Part shown: positions 1 to 8,774 of the stretch, in pieces
Numbering within the stretch: position 1 is the first letter of the stretch
How the letters are laid out: the number at the start of each line of letters is the position of its first letter
Position numbers and translations under genes: made by a program
The notes under the pieces: generated by a model
Databases searched by the model: none
The model's input: only the letters and a program-made list of their open reading frames with translations
Told to the model about the DNA's origin: nothing
Source of the DNA: Paracoccaceae bacterium
GTDB lineage: Bacteria > Pseudomonadota > Alphaproteobacteria > Rhodobacterales > Rhodobacteraceae
Length of the DNA: 20,988 nt
Reading direction: 5' to 3'
NCBI GenBank assembly: GCA_003545125.1
Contig: DQCI01000115.1
Coordinates: forward strand, 24,172-45,159

Positions 1-155
1 CAGGCCACCTCACAAAGCCACATTGCGCAACGTCTCATCCGTGATGAGGTGGACCGGCCGACGCGCGCGAGGCCCCTGATGACCACATCAACACAGGGCA
101 ACGCGGCAGGCCGCGGGGCCGTCACGTCTGACCTCGCCCGGGTCTTCGGGAGCCC
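1..155. other. Left edge, no supported gene
   Basis: This stretch lies downstream of the flippase stop codon. I see no supported coding region. It contains a short inverted repeat, CTCATC at 34-39 and GATGAG at 43-48 with a 3-nt loop. A second, competing arm pair is CCACCTCA at 5-12 with TGAGGTGG at 45-52. These could form a terminator-like structure after the flippase gene, but there is no T-run, so this is only a possibility. Confidence 0.3.
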
Positions 156-1580
156 CTACGGTGTGGGCAGCACCAGCGTGCGGCGGCGCAGGAACAAGAT
201 CATCAGCGCGAGCCAGGCGAGGCCAACCGCGGCAAGGCAGAGCACAAGCCCGACAACCTCGCCGAGCGCCTCCAGCGGCGTGGCGGTGGCAAGGATCACG
301 GCGGCGGTCGCGGCGGTGATGACCAGCCCGGGCGCGAAGGTGCGCAGGAAGTCGGCAAACGTCAGGCGCAGCACGCGCACCATGGCCCAGAGCGCGACGG
401 TTGCGACCAGGACCGAGCTCACCAGATGCGCCCAGGCGGCCGGCTCGGCGCCGTGACGGGCGAAGATCATCAAGAGCAGCAGCAATATGCCGGCCCCGAA
501 TAGCCGGATGAAAAACTGGGTGCGGCCGTGTCCGGTCGTCATCAGCGTCGGCTCGAGGAGCCCGCCGAGAAACACGACCGCGCGCGAGGCCGTGAGGATC
601 ACCACGACCCCCGCTGCCGGCAGCCAGGTCTCGTCGAGCACCGTCACCACCAGCGGTTCGGCGAGCAGCGCGACGGTGGCGCTGAGCGGCCAGAGGATGG
701 CGGCGGCGATCGCCATATTTTCGATCCAGGCGGTGCGCAAGGCGTCGATCCCGTCTGCGTCCTTCTCGATCCGGGTGAACCGCGACCAGGTGAGAATGCC
801 GAGCGGCTGGAGCACGAGATCGGAGGCGGTAATGGCGATCCGCGCGCCGCCGCGGTAGGCGCCGACCATGGCCGGGTTGGCGAAGGCGCCGAGGATGATG
901 TCGGTGCCATACATCTGGAAATTGTGCACGATGGACGAGCCCCAGAGCGGCACCGCGGTCTTCGCGGCATCGCCGGTGGTGTCGCGGTGGAAGCCGAACC
1001 GGGGCAGGCGGCGCACCAGCCCGCCGGTGAACATCAGGCCGACCACTACCGAGACATAGCGTGGGACGATCAGCGCGGCGATCTGGTAACCCATCTGCAG
1101 CATCACGATGGTGGCGGTGAGCGCGCTGGCCTCGGCGGCGAGTACGTACAGGCTTGCCGCCCGCACCCGCTGTGCGCGCACCAGTTGCGCCTCCCACCAG
1201 GCTTGTGGGGTGATAAGGAAAGGAAGCGGGGCCATAACGAGCAGGGTCAGGCCCTTGACGGTGTCTGCCCCCCCGGCGATGAACCCGAACAGCACGATGG
1301 CAAGGGCGCTGGCGGCGCCGACACCGGCGTTGAGCCAGAAGATCGTATCGCAGTCGCGCTCGAAGTTTTTCGAGCGCAGCAGCGCCTGGTAGAAGCCGGT
1401 GAAGACGAAGGTGTTGCCGATCACCACCCAGGCCCAGGCGAGCGCATAGGTGCCGAAGATCTCGAGCTCGAGATAGCGCGAGGCGATGGCGACGGCGACG
1501 AAGGATATGACCTGCCCGAAAATCCGCGAGGCGACGCCGACGACATAGGGCTCTTTGAGGCTCTTCAACATGCCCGACAT
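156..1580 (-). CDS. Wzx-like polysaccharide flippase (oligosaccharide translocase)
   Basis: This is a 474-residue polytopic inner-membrane protein of the polysaccharide transporter/MATE-like (MOP) superfamily. The N-terminus (MSGMLKSLKEP, then VVGVASRIFGQVISF) is typical of flippases that move undecaprenyl-linked repeat units across the inner membrane. Hydrophobic segments run throughout, for example around residues 20-45, 85-105, 290-310 and 420-465, with the usual family length and probably 12-14 helices. The ATG at 1580 is chosen because AAGGA sits about 5 nt upstream on the minus strand; a second ATG three codons in is possible. It lies 342 nt downstream of a glycosyltransferase on the same strand, so it may have its own promoter. 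Family assignment is firm; the transported glycan is unknown. Confidence 0.85.
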   Translation of the reverse strand: MSGMLKSLKEPYVVGVASRIFGQVISFVAVAIASRYLELEIFGTYALAWAWVVIGNTFVFTGFYQALLRSKNFERDCDTIFWLNAGVGAASALAIVLFGFIAGGADTVKGLTLLVMAPLPFLITPQAWWEAQLVRAQRVRAASLYVLAAEASALTATIVMLQMGYQIAALIVPRYVSVVVGLMFTGGLVRRLPRFGFHRDTTGDAAKTAVPLWGSSIVHNFQMYGTDIILGAFANPAMVGAYRGGARIAITASDLVLQPLGILTWSRFTRIEKDADGIDALRTAWIENMAIAAAILWPLSATVALLAEPLVVTVLDETWLPAAGVVVILTASRAVVFLGGLLEPTLMTTGHGRTQFFIRLFGAGILLLLLMIFARHGAEPAAWAHLVSSVLVATVALWAMVRVLRLTFADFLRTFAPGLVITAATAAVILATATPLEALGEVVGLVLCLAAVGLAWLALMILFLRRRTLVLPTP

Positions 1581-1922
1581 CCGGTCCTTACCCTGCGCGC
1601 CGCGGCGGTGACCGGTCCAGGAAGGACCAGCGTGCGCGGCCGGTTCAAATTGCTGGTGCCGCGGCCCTCGGGCGCTCGGTTCCGAGACGGAAGCGACCTG
1701 TTTGCGAGCTGTGCCGCCGACGGTTCGAGCGCCGCTGGACGCGGGACCGTGCTACGATGCGATCGTGTCCATTTCAAGCAGGCTTGATGACGGTTTGCCG
1801 CCCCGTGTTTCTTGGCCCCGGCCCTGTGGCCCGGACTGGGCGCGCGGTGGCTTGCGGGCGCCGGCGTGTCCGGCGGGACGGTTGAAAGGGTGCAGACGCG
1901 GATCATCGGGTTCCGGCTGGCG
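1581..1922 (-). promoter_or_regulatory. Intergenic region upstream of the flippase gene
   Basis: These 342 nt contain no supported gene; the overlapping open frames have arginine/proline-rich shadow composition. The gap is long for an otherwise compact cluster, suggesting a separate promoter or control region for the flippase. Two adjacent inverted repeats (1754-1766 and 1774-1787) are the clearest structure. On the minus strand a TTGAAA hexamer overlaps the second repeat, but I see no convincing -10 partner at normal spacing. Confidence 0.35.
1754..1787. repeat. Two adjacent short inverted repeats
   Basis: The first is ACGAT-GCG-ATCGT (1754-1766); the second is TCAAGC-AG-GCTTGA (1774-1787), a 6-2-6 dyad. 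They sit about 175-205 nt upstream of the flippase start and could be operator sites. No known regulator consensus was recognised. Confidence 0.35.
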
Positions 1923-3110
1923 CTAGTCCGCAACCGCTGCGGTCTGCACGCTGATACCGTGCCGGAGCAGCACTTCCGCCATGCCACGCCGGAACGCGTG
2001 CTCGTCGAAGGACCGCGCATGCCGCACCAGCGCCGCGGGGTCGAGTCGGTCGAGCCCCTCCGCCTCGAAGGTTTCCACCGCCTCGATCATCGCGTCGACG
2101 CTTTGTTCTTGGAACAAGAGCCCGGTCTCGCGGTCGATGACCGTGTCGAGCGCGCCGCCGCGTCCGTAGGCGATCACCGGGCGCCCGGCCGCCATCGCTT
2201 CGACGGGGACGAGGCCGAAATCCTCCTCACCCGGGAAGATCAGCGCCTTGGCCCTGGCCATGTAGCTCTTGACCTCGTCGAAGGGGAGCTTGCCGAGCAG
2301 GCGGACGTTGTCCTTCGCCCCCGCGGCCAGTTTCTTCGCCGTCGCATCAGGGCCGCCGATAATGTAGAAAGGCTTGCCCAACCGGTTGAAAGCCTCGATG
2401 GCGAGATCGGCCCGCTTGTAGGGCGCAAGCTCGCCGAGCCAGAGGTAGAAGTCGCCGCGCTCTTCGGGCGCGACCGGGGCGAACGCCTCGACCGGGACCG
2501 GCGGATGCACCACCACCGCGTCGCGGCGCCAGTATTTCTCGATCCGGGTCGCCACATGGGTGGAGTTGGCGACGAACGTGTCGACCCGCGCGGCGCTGGT
2601 CACGTCCCAGCCCCGCAGCCGGTGGGCGAGGCGCGGCAACATGGCTTTGGACAGCAGCCCGGCGCTGTCGCGGTAGACATGGTACTGGTCCCACAGATAC
2701 CGCATCGGCGAGTGGCAGTAGCAGATATGCGGCATGTCCGGCGGCGCGATCACGCCCTTCGCGGGGCCGGATTCGCTCGACAGCACGAGGTCGTAGCCCG
2801 TGAGGTCGATCTCCTCGAGCGCGCGCGGCATCAACGGCAGATATTTCTGGTAAAGCTTCGTGGCGAAAGGCAGTTTTCCGACCGAAGTGGTCCGCACGGT
2901 CTTCGACCGGATCAGATCGCTGACCGAGGCGGGATCATAAGCATGGGTATAGATGTCGGCCTGCGGAAACATCCGCAAAAGCGCTTCCAGCACCTTTTCG
3001 CCGCCGCGCATCCCGACCAGCCAGTAGTGGATGATGGCGACCCGGGGCTGCTGGCGCTGATGACGAAGATGCCGCGCTGCGGGCGGCACGGCATCGGGAA
3101 GCGTGGTCAT
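1923..3110 (-). CDS. GT4-family glycosyltransferase (WbaZ-like)
   Basis: This is a 395-residue cytoplasmic GT-B glycosyltransferase that adds a sugar to the lipid-linked repeat unit. The N-terminal domain has HYWLVGMRGGEKVLEAL (about residues 28-44), the hallmark of WbaZ-like GT4 enzymes. The C-terminal domain carries LGELAPYKRADLAIEAF (about 225-241) and the E-x7-E nucleotide-sugar motif, EDFGLVPVE (E296 and E304). The frame stays open upstream into the neighbouring autokinase gene. I placed the start at the ATG at 3110 because it begins 16 nt after that gene's stop and has AGGACAAGG upstream. The close spacing suggests co-transcription with the autokinase. WbaZ itself is a mannosyltransferase, but donor specificity cannot be read from this sequence. 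Confidence 0.88.
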   Translation of the reverse strand: MTTLPDAVPPAARHLRHQRQQPRVAIIHYWLVGMRGGEKVLEALLRMFPQADIYTHAYDPASVSDLIRSKTVRTTSVGKLPFATKLYQKYLPLMPRALEEIDLTGYDLVLSSESGPAKGVIAPPDMPHICYCHSPMRYLWDQYHVYRDSAGLLSKAMLPRLAHRLRGWDVTSAARVDTFVANSTHVATRIEKYWRRDAVVVHPPVPVEAFAPVAPEERGDFYLWLGELAPYKRADLAIEAFNRLGKPFYIIGGPDATAKKLAAGAKDNVRLLGKLPFDEVKSYMARAKALIFPGEEDFGLVPVEAMAAGRPVIAYGRGGALDTVIDRETGLLFQEQSVDAMIEAVETFEAEGLDRLDPAALVRHARSFDEHAFRRGMAEVLLRHGISVQTAAVAD

Positions 3111-3126
3111 CGGAACCTTGTCCTCG

Positions 3127-5247
3127 TTACTTCGCGTAGGCGGCATAGGTCCCCCCGCTGGAGTTTTCGGTGTATTTCGGGTCGGCGCGGTTGAGCACGA
3201 TCCCGGCCACACCGAGACGCATGGCCGCCAGCGCCTCCAGCCCTTCGGCGACCGCCTGGCGCGGGGTCTTGTCCCAGCGCACCACATAGACGATGCTGTC
3301 GGCCACCCGGGCCAGCACCAGCCCGTCGGCCACTTCGAGAAGCGGCGGGCTGTCGATGATGACCACGTCATAGACGGCCTTCAGCTCGTCCATCATCGGC
3401 GCGAGCCAGTCGGTGCTCAGCTCGTCGGCGGCTTCGACGCTGTGGTGGGCGGTGGGCAGCACGTTGATACCCAGTTCTTCGTCGGTCAGGATCGCTTCGT
3501 CCAGCGCGCAGCGTTCGAGCACAAAATCCGCAAGATCGTGTTCCGGCGTCCAGCCGAAGTTTTTCACCAGCGACGAGCAGCGCAGATCGCCGTCGACCAC
3601 GACGACTTCCTTGCCGGCCAGCACGGCCATCTCGGCGAGGGCCATCGCCACCATCGACTTGCCTTCGCCGGGGCGCGACGAGGCGACCATGATGACCTGC
3701 TTGTCGAAGCCGCCGCGGCGCATGAGCAGCACAGTCTTGAGCTGGCGCATCCGCTCACCGAAGACGGTGTTCGACTTGCCGCGCAGGTTGGTGATGAGCC
3801 GGCGCATGTCGCGGCCGCGCATCCGGGGCAGGGTGGCCAGCACCCGGTGCCCGGTCTGGGCCTCGATCTCGCGCCGCGTACGGTACGTCGAGCGGGTCAT
3901 TTCCATGAACACGGCGGCGATGATCGCGACCGTGAGGCCGAGCAACCCGCCGAAGGCGCCGAGCAGTTTCGGCCTTGGCGCGGTCGGCGCTTCCGGCACC
4001 GGGGCGCGGTCGATCACCCGGGCTTCCGGCAGTTGCAGCTTGTCCTGGCCGGTGGCGGAGCTGAGGCGCGCCAGCAGGGTCTCGTAGTATTGCCGCGCGG
4101 CCGCGGCTTCAAGCTCGAGCTGGCGCAGGCCGACGGTGTTGCCCGAGATGCCCGCGAGCTGGTCTTCGAGCTGCTGCACCGAGACGGCGAGCGAGTCCAT
4201 GCGCGATTGCGCCACGATCACGTCGCCCGCGCGCTGTTCGATGACCCTGCGGGCCTCAAGCTCGAGCTGGGCGTCGATGCCTTCGAGCTGGTCGAGCAGG
4301 CGCACCCGTTGCGGGTGGTCGGGGCCGAAACTGCGGGCCCATTCGTCGTCCTTGCGCTGGGCTTCCAGCCGGTCCGAGAGCAGGTTTTCGAGCATCGGCG
4401 AGGTCACGGCCATGGCAAGGCCCTGGGCCCCCTCGCGGGCGAGCACGGCTTCGAGCTGGTCATAGGTGGCCTGGGCGGCCGCCAGCCCGGCGCGGGCGAC
4501 GGCAAGCTCGCTGGTCAGGTTGCCGAGCTGCTGGTTGGCGTTGTCGTAGCTCGACCCTTCGGCCTGAAGGCTCTGGGCGCGGGCTGCGATGAGCGCGGTC
4601 TCGGTGCGTTGCACGTCGAGCTGGGCGTCGGCGACCAGTTCCTGGATCCAGATCGTCGCCTGGCGCACGCTGTCGCGGCGGCTGGAAAGCTCCTGATCGA
4701 TGTAGGTATCGGCGATGCCGTTGGCGACGGCGGCGACGAGTTCGGCATCGTTGCCGTCGAACCGGATCATCACCACGAAGCTTTCCGCCTCGCGCTGGAC
4801 GCGCAGGTTTTCGCGGATCTGGTCGATCAGTGAGGCGACCCGGTTCTCGCGGGTATTGTCGGTGCGCGGCTGGTCGTAGTAGAGGCTCTCGAGCCGGTTG
4901 AGGCCGATCTGGTCGAGCAGATTGCCCAAAAGGGTGTTCGACCGCATCACCGACATTTCCGAGAAGATCTCAGGCTCGGTCACCTCCACACTCGACACCA
5001 CCGCGTCGGTCTGGCTGACTTGCACGTTGCGCGGTGCAAGGATGACCTTGGAATAGGCGGTGTAGACCGGCTCCATCAGGTTGGCGGTGAAATAGGCCAG
5101 CGCGCCGAACAGCAGCATGAGGCCGACGATCAGCAGGCGGCGGCCGAAGATCGCACGCAACAGACCGCGCACATCGACGCGGTCGGCATCCGCCGTCTGC
5201 GTCGTCACGCGGGCTGGAATGGGCGAATGCACATCCATCCTGGACAC
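3127..5247 (-). CDS. Polysaccharide co-polymerase with BY-kinase domain (Wzc/ExoP type)
   Basis: This is a 706-residue inner-membrane protein that controls chain length and export of exopolysaccharide. An N-terminal Wzz-type domain starts with a transmembrane helix (about 36-57). A long periplasmic region with coiled-coil character follows, then a proline-rich stretch and second helix (about residues 437-460). The C-terminal BY-kinase domain has Walker A in SSRPGEGKS (K530), Walker A' in VVVVDGD (D552, D554) and Walker B in VVIIDSPP (D632). The tail carries only three tyrosines (Y692, Y701, Y704), a sparse version of the usual autophosphorylation cluster. The start is GTG at 5247, because AGGAGG (5255-5260) is 7 nt upstream; an ATG three codons later would be too far from it. 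It is followed after 16 nt by the WbaZ-like glycosyltransferase. Confidence 0.92.
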   Translation of the reverse strand: MSRMDVHSPIPARVTTQTADADRVDVRGLLRAIFGRRLLIVGLMLLFGALAYFTANLMEPVYTAYSKVILAPRNVQVSQTDAVVSSVEVTEPEIFSEMSVMRSNTLLGNLLDQIGLNRLESLYYDQPRTDNTRENRVASLIDQIRENLRVQREAESFVVMIRFDGNDAELVAAVANGIADTYIDQELSSRRDSVRQATIWIQELVADAQLDVQRTETALIAARAQSLQAEGSSYDNANQQLGNLTSELAVARAGLAAAQATYDQLEAVLAREGAQGLAMAVTSPMLENLLSDRLEAQRKDDEWARSFGPDHPQRVRLLDQLEGIDAQLELEARRVIEQRAGDVIVAQSRMDSLAVSVQQLEDQLAGISGNTVGLRQLELEAAAARQYYETLLARLSSATGQDKLQLPEARVIDRAPVPEAPTAPRPKLLGAFGGLLGLTVAIIAAVFMEMTRSTYRTRREIEAQTGHRVLATLPRMRGRDMRRLITNLRGKSNTVFGERMRQLKTVLLMRRGGFDKQVIMVASSRPGEGKSMVAMALAEMAVLAGKEVVVVDGDLRCSSLVKNFGWTPEHDLADFVLERCALDEAILTDEELGINVLPTAHHSVEAADELSTDWLAPMMDELKAVYDVVIIDSPPLLEVADGLVLARVADSIVYVVRWDKTPRQAVAEGLEALAAMRLGVAGIVLNRADPKYTENSSGGTYAAYAK

Positions 5248-5564
5248 TCAGTTGCCTCCTTGCGCCTCGGCGCGTTCACATCAGGTGATAATCTCGGGTC
5301 CGCCGGTGCGGCCGGCACGGTCCGGCGGCGCCTCCGGCGCACCGACCCGGCCGGAGTATGACGCTGAAACGCGTCCCCTCCAGCCGGGTGTCATGCTTGC
5401 CGCCCCCCAGCGGTCGTTACCCTCACCACCTTCACTCGTCACCCTGCACCCGTTTCCCTCTTCCAGATGCGGTGGTTCTTCGCGTTCTGTCAATCATTTA
5501 TGGTTTTCTGGCCGATTTCGGACGTTCCTTGGAAACAATGCCAAATGCCCGGAATCAACTGGCT
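5248..5564 (-). promoter_or_regulatory. Intergenic region between polymerase and autokinase genes
   Basis: These 317 nt hold no supported gene and probably carry the promoter of the autokinase/glycosyltransferase pair. On the minus strand a perfect TTGACA lies at 5493-5488, but the hexamer 17 nt further on is a poor -10 match. The stretch around 5490-5560 is more AT-rich than its surroundings. An imperfect dyad (5524-5536) resembles one found at 8836-8849. Confidence 0.4.
5524..5536. promoter_or_regulatory. Imperfect dyad GTTCCTTGGAAAC, possible operator
   Basis: On the minus strand it reads GTTTCCAAGGAAC. It shares 11 of 12 positions with the start of the perfect palindrome GTTTCCTAGGAAAC at 8836-8849. 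It lies about 277 nt upstream of the autokinase start. A common regulator for both sites is an inference. Confidence 0.3.
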
Positions 5565-7001
5565 TTATGACGGCAACATTGTGGCGAGATCATGGCTGTC
5601 GCGCGGGGGGGGGGCGCCCGAGACTGATTCCCCCGTCGCGGCGCGTGACAACCCGGTGGCGGCGCCGGCGAGGGCGAAGATGAAAAGGCCGAGGTCGGGG
5701 GTCGAATGGGTCAGCACGGCCGACGACAGCATCGCGAAGACACCGGCCTTGGCCCCGCGGATGGACCCATGGCGCGCGTCGCCGGCAGGTCCGGGCGGGC
5801 TCAGCAGGAAAGCGGTGAGGAAGGCCACGAACAACGCCGTGCCGAGCGCGCCGATCGAGCCGAGGCAGGCGATCAGCCAGTTCGAGGCGCGCACCGAGCC
5901 GAGGCCGGCGCCGAGCCCCCAGGTGTCGCGAAAATTGGTGAGCGCCTGGGTGTTCCAGCTCATCCGTTCGACGCCCGAGTCCGATTCCATCTTGTCGAAC
6001 AATATGTCGTCGAAAAAGGCGGTGACGGGCTCGACCATCTGGTAGCTCGCGGTCGCGCCGACCGCGGCGAACCAGAGCAGCAGCGCCCCTGCCACCGTCA
6101 CAGCGACCGACCGGCGCTCGGCTTCGGGCCGCAGGAACCGGAAGAAGTTGAAGATCGCAAAGCCGATCAGGAAGACGACGAGCGACAGATAGGCCGAAGA
6201 CGAAGTCGAGCGCAGCACCGCGATGCTCGCCATGGCGAGCATCCATGGTGCCGCGCGTGAGCGGTGCATGCTCAGCCAGTATTGCAGCCAGAACCCGAAC
6301 AGACCGAGCGAGAAGAAGCCGAAGCTCGACGCCTCGGGGAAACCGCCGATCATCCGCTTCAGGCCCGCCATCGTGTCGGTCACGCGGATGGTGTAGTTGG
6401 CGGTGCGGATGAACTCGAGCAGATTGTCGAGGCCGGCGGCATAGGTGAGGACGTCGATCCAGCCCATCGCGAAATGCACCGAGGTGGCGACGATCATCGC
6501 CACGACGAGCGAGCCCGCCTCGGCGGCACGGCGAAAGGCGGTGGCGAGGCCGATGAACACGAGATAGCCCAGCATCAGCCGAAAAAGCTGGGTGATGTTA
6601 CCCGCCGAGGGGCCCAGCGGGTTGCGCACGATCGTATCGCGGCTTTCGTCGCGGGCGATCGAGAAGACCTCGGTGAGGCCGGCAAAGAACCGTGGCGCGA
6701 AGATCGCCGAGAAGGCCGAGACCACGATCACCAGCGTCAGGAAAAACCCCGGCTGCCAGGGGCGCACGCTGCCGATCAGGCTCGAACCGGCGCCCGGCGT
6801 GAGAATGAGGATCACGAACATCGCCACCGCGGCGAGGTCGGCCACGATGATCGAGGCGCCGCCGAGGGCGGGCAGGTTGAACGCCGCCGCGGCTCCGAAG
6901 GGCAGCAGCGCAAAAAACACCCAGGCCCCGCGGCGTGCGCCGAGGACCAGGAGCAGGACGATCGCCACGAAGGCGATCGGGGTACTGGGAACGAACTGCA
7001 A
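5565..7001 (-). CDS. Wzy-like O-antigen/exopolysaccharide polymerase or ligase
   Basis: This is a 478-residue polytopic membrane protein, inferred to join repeat units delivered by the flippase. It has around ten or more hydrophobic segments, a large soluble loop in the middle (about 110-140, rich in charged residues) and a short hydrophilic C-terminus, as in the O-antigen ligase/Wzy group. The frame continues far upstream with no real protein signal. The start is placed at TTG 7001, giving MQFVPSTPIAFVAIV and a complete first helix, because AGAAGG lies about 7 nt upstream. A GTG about 11 codons in would cut the first helix. A run of ten C residues (coding strand) occurs close to the 3' end. 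Sequence conservation in this family is low, so polymerase versus ligase is not settled; the gene context favours polymerase. Confidence 0.78.
   Translation of the reverse strand: MQFVPSTPIAFVAIVLLLVLGARRGAWVFFALLPFGAAAAFNLPALGGASIIVADLAAVAMFVILILTPGAGSSLIGSVRPWQPGFFLTLVIVVSAFSAIFAPRFFAGLTEVFSIARDESRDTIVRNPLGPSAGNITQLFRLMLGYLVFIGLATAFRRAAEAGSLVVAMIVATSVHFAMGWIDVLTYAAGLDNLLEFIRTANYTIRVTDTMAGLKRMIGGFPEASSFGFFSLGLFGFWLQYWLSMHRSRAAPWMLAMASIAVLRSTSSSAYLSLVVFLIGFAIFNFFRFLRPEAERRSVAVTVAGALLLWFAAVGATASYQMVEPVTAFFDDILFDKMESDSGVERMSWNTQALTNFRDTWGLGAGLGSVRASNWLIACLGSIGALGTALFVAFLTAFLLSPPGPAGDARHGSIRGAKAGVFAMLSSAVLTHSTPDLGLFIFALAGAATGLSRAATGESVSGAPPPRDSHDLATMLPS
5605..5614. repeat. Homopolymer of ten G/C inside the polymerase gene
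   Basis: Ten G on the plus strand are read as C10 in the polymerase gene and encode part of a Gly-Ala-Pro-Pro-Pro-Arg stretch 14-19 codons before the stop. Tracts of this length are prone to slippage. Confidence 0.9.
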
Positions 7002-7121
7002 ACCGGGCCCTTCTTGACATCTTGCCCCTACCTGCCGCAAACGCACGTCGCTGTGAAGCCCGGTTGCGAAGGGAGCGCGGCTCGGGCAGTCTCGCTTCGG
7101 TGTCGGGTTTTGGAGGGTATC
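7002..7121. promoter_or_regulatory. Divergent intergenic region (polymerase / glycoside hydrolase)
   Basis: These 120 nt separate two divergent start codons and must serve both genes unless the polymerase is read from further away. On the plus strand TTGACA lies at 7014-7019, with only a weak -10 candidate (GCAAAC, 7037-7042) at 17-nt spacing, which would serve the hydrolase. The ribosome-binding site GGAGGG of the hydrolase is just before 7122. Confidence 0.35.
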
Positions 7122-8774
7122 ATGCGTGTCAACTGGGTCATCGGGTTTGTTCTGGCCGCGTCCGGTGCGGTCGCGGAGCCTGCACGGGGGCCGGAGTTGC
7201 AGGCGGCGTCGAATTTCGGCCAGACCTGGAACGAGGTGGTGTTCGACGCAGCCCAGGCCGAGGGGATCACCGCCCTGCGCGACGAGATCCACTGGGATTT
7301 TGCCGAGCGGGACGGCGGTTACGTGTTCGATCACGAGATCCTGACGTACCCCGAGTTGATGGCCGAGGCCGGCATGAAGCTCACCCTGATCGCTGTCGGC
7401 GAGCACCCCGACCACGATGCGGGCGCGACCCCCTACACGGCCCCGGCGATTGCGGCTTTCGCGGATTTCTTCGCCGAAACGGCGCAGCGTTTCCGCGCCG
7501 TCGATGCGGTCGAGGTGGGCAACGAGATGAACAGCGAGAGCTTCACCGAAGGTCCCGCGCGCGAGGCCGACATCGAGGGCCGCGCGGGCTACTACGCGGC
7601 CCTCCTGGAGGCCACCCACGCCGCCGTGCGGGCCGCGCGCCCCGAGCTCAGGATCCTCGGTGGGGCGGCCCATTCGATACCGTTGGCCTGGTTCGGCGCA
7701 TTGTCGGCGGACGGGGCCGGGGCCTGGATGGACAGCATCGCGCTGCATCCCTACACCACCGCGCCGGAACAGTTTCGCCGCCAGATCGCGCTCTTGCGCG
7801 CGGTGCCGGGGTTTGAAACCCTGCCGATCGAGGTCACCGAGATCGGGACGGTCGAGCCGGCCAAGGCACAGGCGTTGTTGATGAAAACCTATTGCCAGGC
7901 CGCACTCGCCGGGGCGACCAATGTCACCTGGTATCCGCTCAGCCCCCGCGGCGACGGCTACGTCCCGCTGCTCGAAGACGACGGATCGGTCACCCCGGTG
8001 GGCCGCACATGGCAGATGATCCAGGCCGAATTGCAGGGGCTTGAGGTCACCGATGCCGCGCCGGACCCGTTCACCTATGCCTGCCGGTTCGGGGACCGGG
8101 CGCTGGTGATCTGGGGCGCGGAGCGGGCGTTGGTGCCGGAAGATCCGGCGCTGTCGGTGCGCGACCTCTCCGGCCAACCCGTCGCGCAGCCCCGTCTCAG
8201 CCCCGACAGGCCGCTCGTGGTGCTCTCCGACGGGCCCGCCCCGCGGCTGGGCGAAAACCTGCGCCTCGGGCCGCAGCTCGTGGTCGCCGACAGCTTCGAC
8301 CAATTCGCCTATCCCGGCGGTGAGGCTGGCGGGTTTCACCGTTTCGTCCGTGTCGGCGGCGAGGTGGTGCCCTTTATCCTCGGGCCCGGTCAGCAGACCG
8401 GCGGCGTGCCCTGGACCCCGTATCTCACCACCGCGCGCGACGGCTCGCTCAGCATGGATGCGGAATACCTGCAGCCCTCGATGTGGAACGGCGTCGCGGC
8501 CGAGATCGTCCATGCCTTTACCGCGCCGGAGGCTATGGTGCTTTCGGTCGAGGCCCGGGTTGCGCCGACGCCGGAGAGCTCCGACGGCGTCGTGATCTCG
8601 TTTCGCCACAACGACGCGCAGCTTGCCGCAACGACCGTGCGCGACGCGACGGGCGTGACCCTCCCCGGGGTCGCGCTCGCGGCCGGCGACGTGCTGGAAA
8701 TCGTCGTCGGCCCCGGACCCGAGCCGAATGGCGACGACAGCAACTACCGGTTCACGTTGCGGCGGGTCGAGTAG
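7122..8774 (+). CDS. Secreted clan GH-A glycoside hydrolase (GH39/PslG-like)
   Basis: This 550-residue protein has a Sec signal peptide (MRVNWVIGFVLAASGAVA, cleavage likely after AVA at residue 18), so it is predicted to act in the periplasm or outside the cell. A TIM-barrel domain spans about 25-310. The acid/base is E135 in VEVGNEMNSE and the likely nucleophile is E240 in IEVTEIGT, the Asn-Glu and Thr-Glu pattern of clan GH-A. A C-terminal part (about 375-550), rich in predicted beta-strand, looks like a jelly-roll or carbohydrate-binding domain. GGAGGG lies 5 nt before the ATG. In polysaccharide loci such enzymes (PslG in Pseudomonas is GH39) trim or edit the polymer they are encoded with. 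The substrate and exact GH family are inferred from motifs and context only. Confidence 0.8.
   Translation: MRVNWVIGFVLAASGAVAEPARGPELQAASNFGQTWNEVVFDAAQAEGITALRDEIHWDFAERDGGYVFDHEILTYPELMAEAGMKLTLIAVGEHPDHDAGATPYTAPAIAAFADFFAETAQRFRAVDAVEVGNEMNSESFTEGPAREADIEGRAGYYAALLEATHAAVRAARPELRILGGAAHSIPLAWFGALSADGAGAWMDSIALHPYTTAPEQFRRQIALLRAVPGFETLPIEVTEIGTVEPAKAQALLMKTYCQAALAGATNVTWYPLSPRGDGYVPLLEDDGSVTPVGRTWQMIQAELQGLEVTDAAPDPFTYACRFGDRALVIWGAERALVPEDPALSVRDLSGQPVAQPRLSPDRPLVVLSDGPAPRLGENLRLGPQLVVADSFDQFAYPGGEAGGFHRFVRVGGEVVPFILGPGQQTGGVPWTPYLTTARDGSLSMDAEYLQPSMWNGVAAEIVHAFTAPEAMVLSVEARVAPTPESSDGVVISFRHNDAQLAATTVRDATGVTLPGVALAAGDVLEIVVGPGPEPNGDDSNYRFTLRRVE

Noticed and set aside
528..1787. 419-codon plus-strand frame opposite the flippase gene
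   Set aside because: Rich in Arg, Gly, Glu and His with no hydrophobic core; it mirrors codon usage of the opposite-strand gene.
3103..4833. 576-codon plus-strand frame opposite the autokinase gene
   Set aside because: Its length reflects the GC-rich codon bias of the real gene; the opposite strand has complete Walker motifs and membrane helices.
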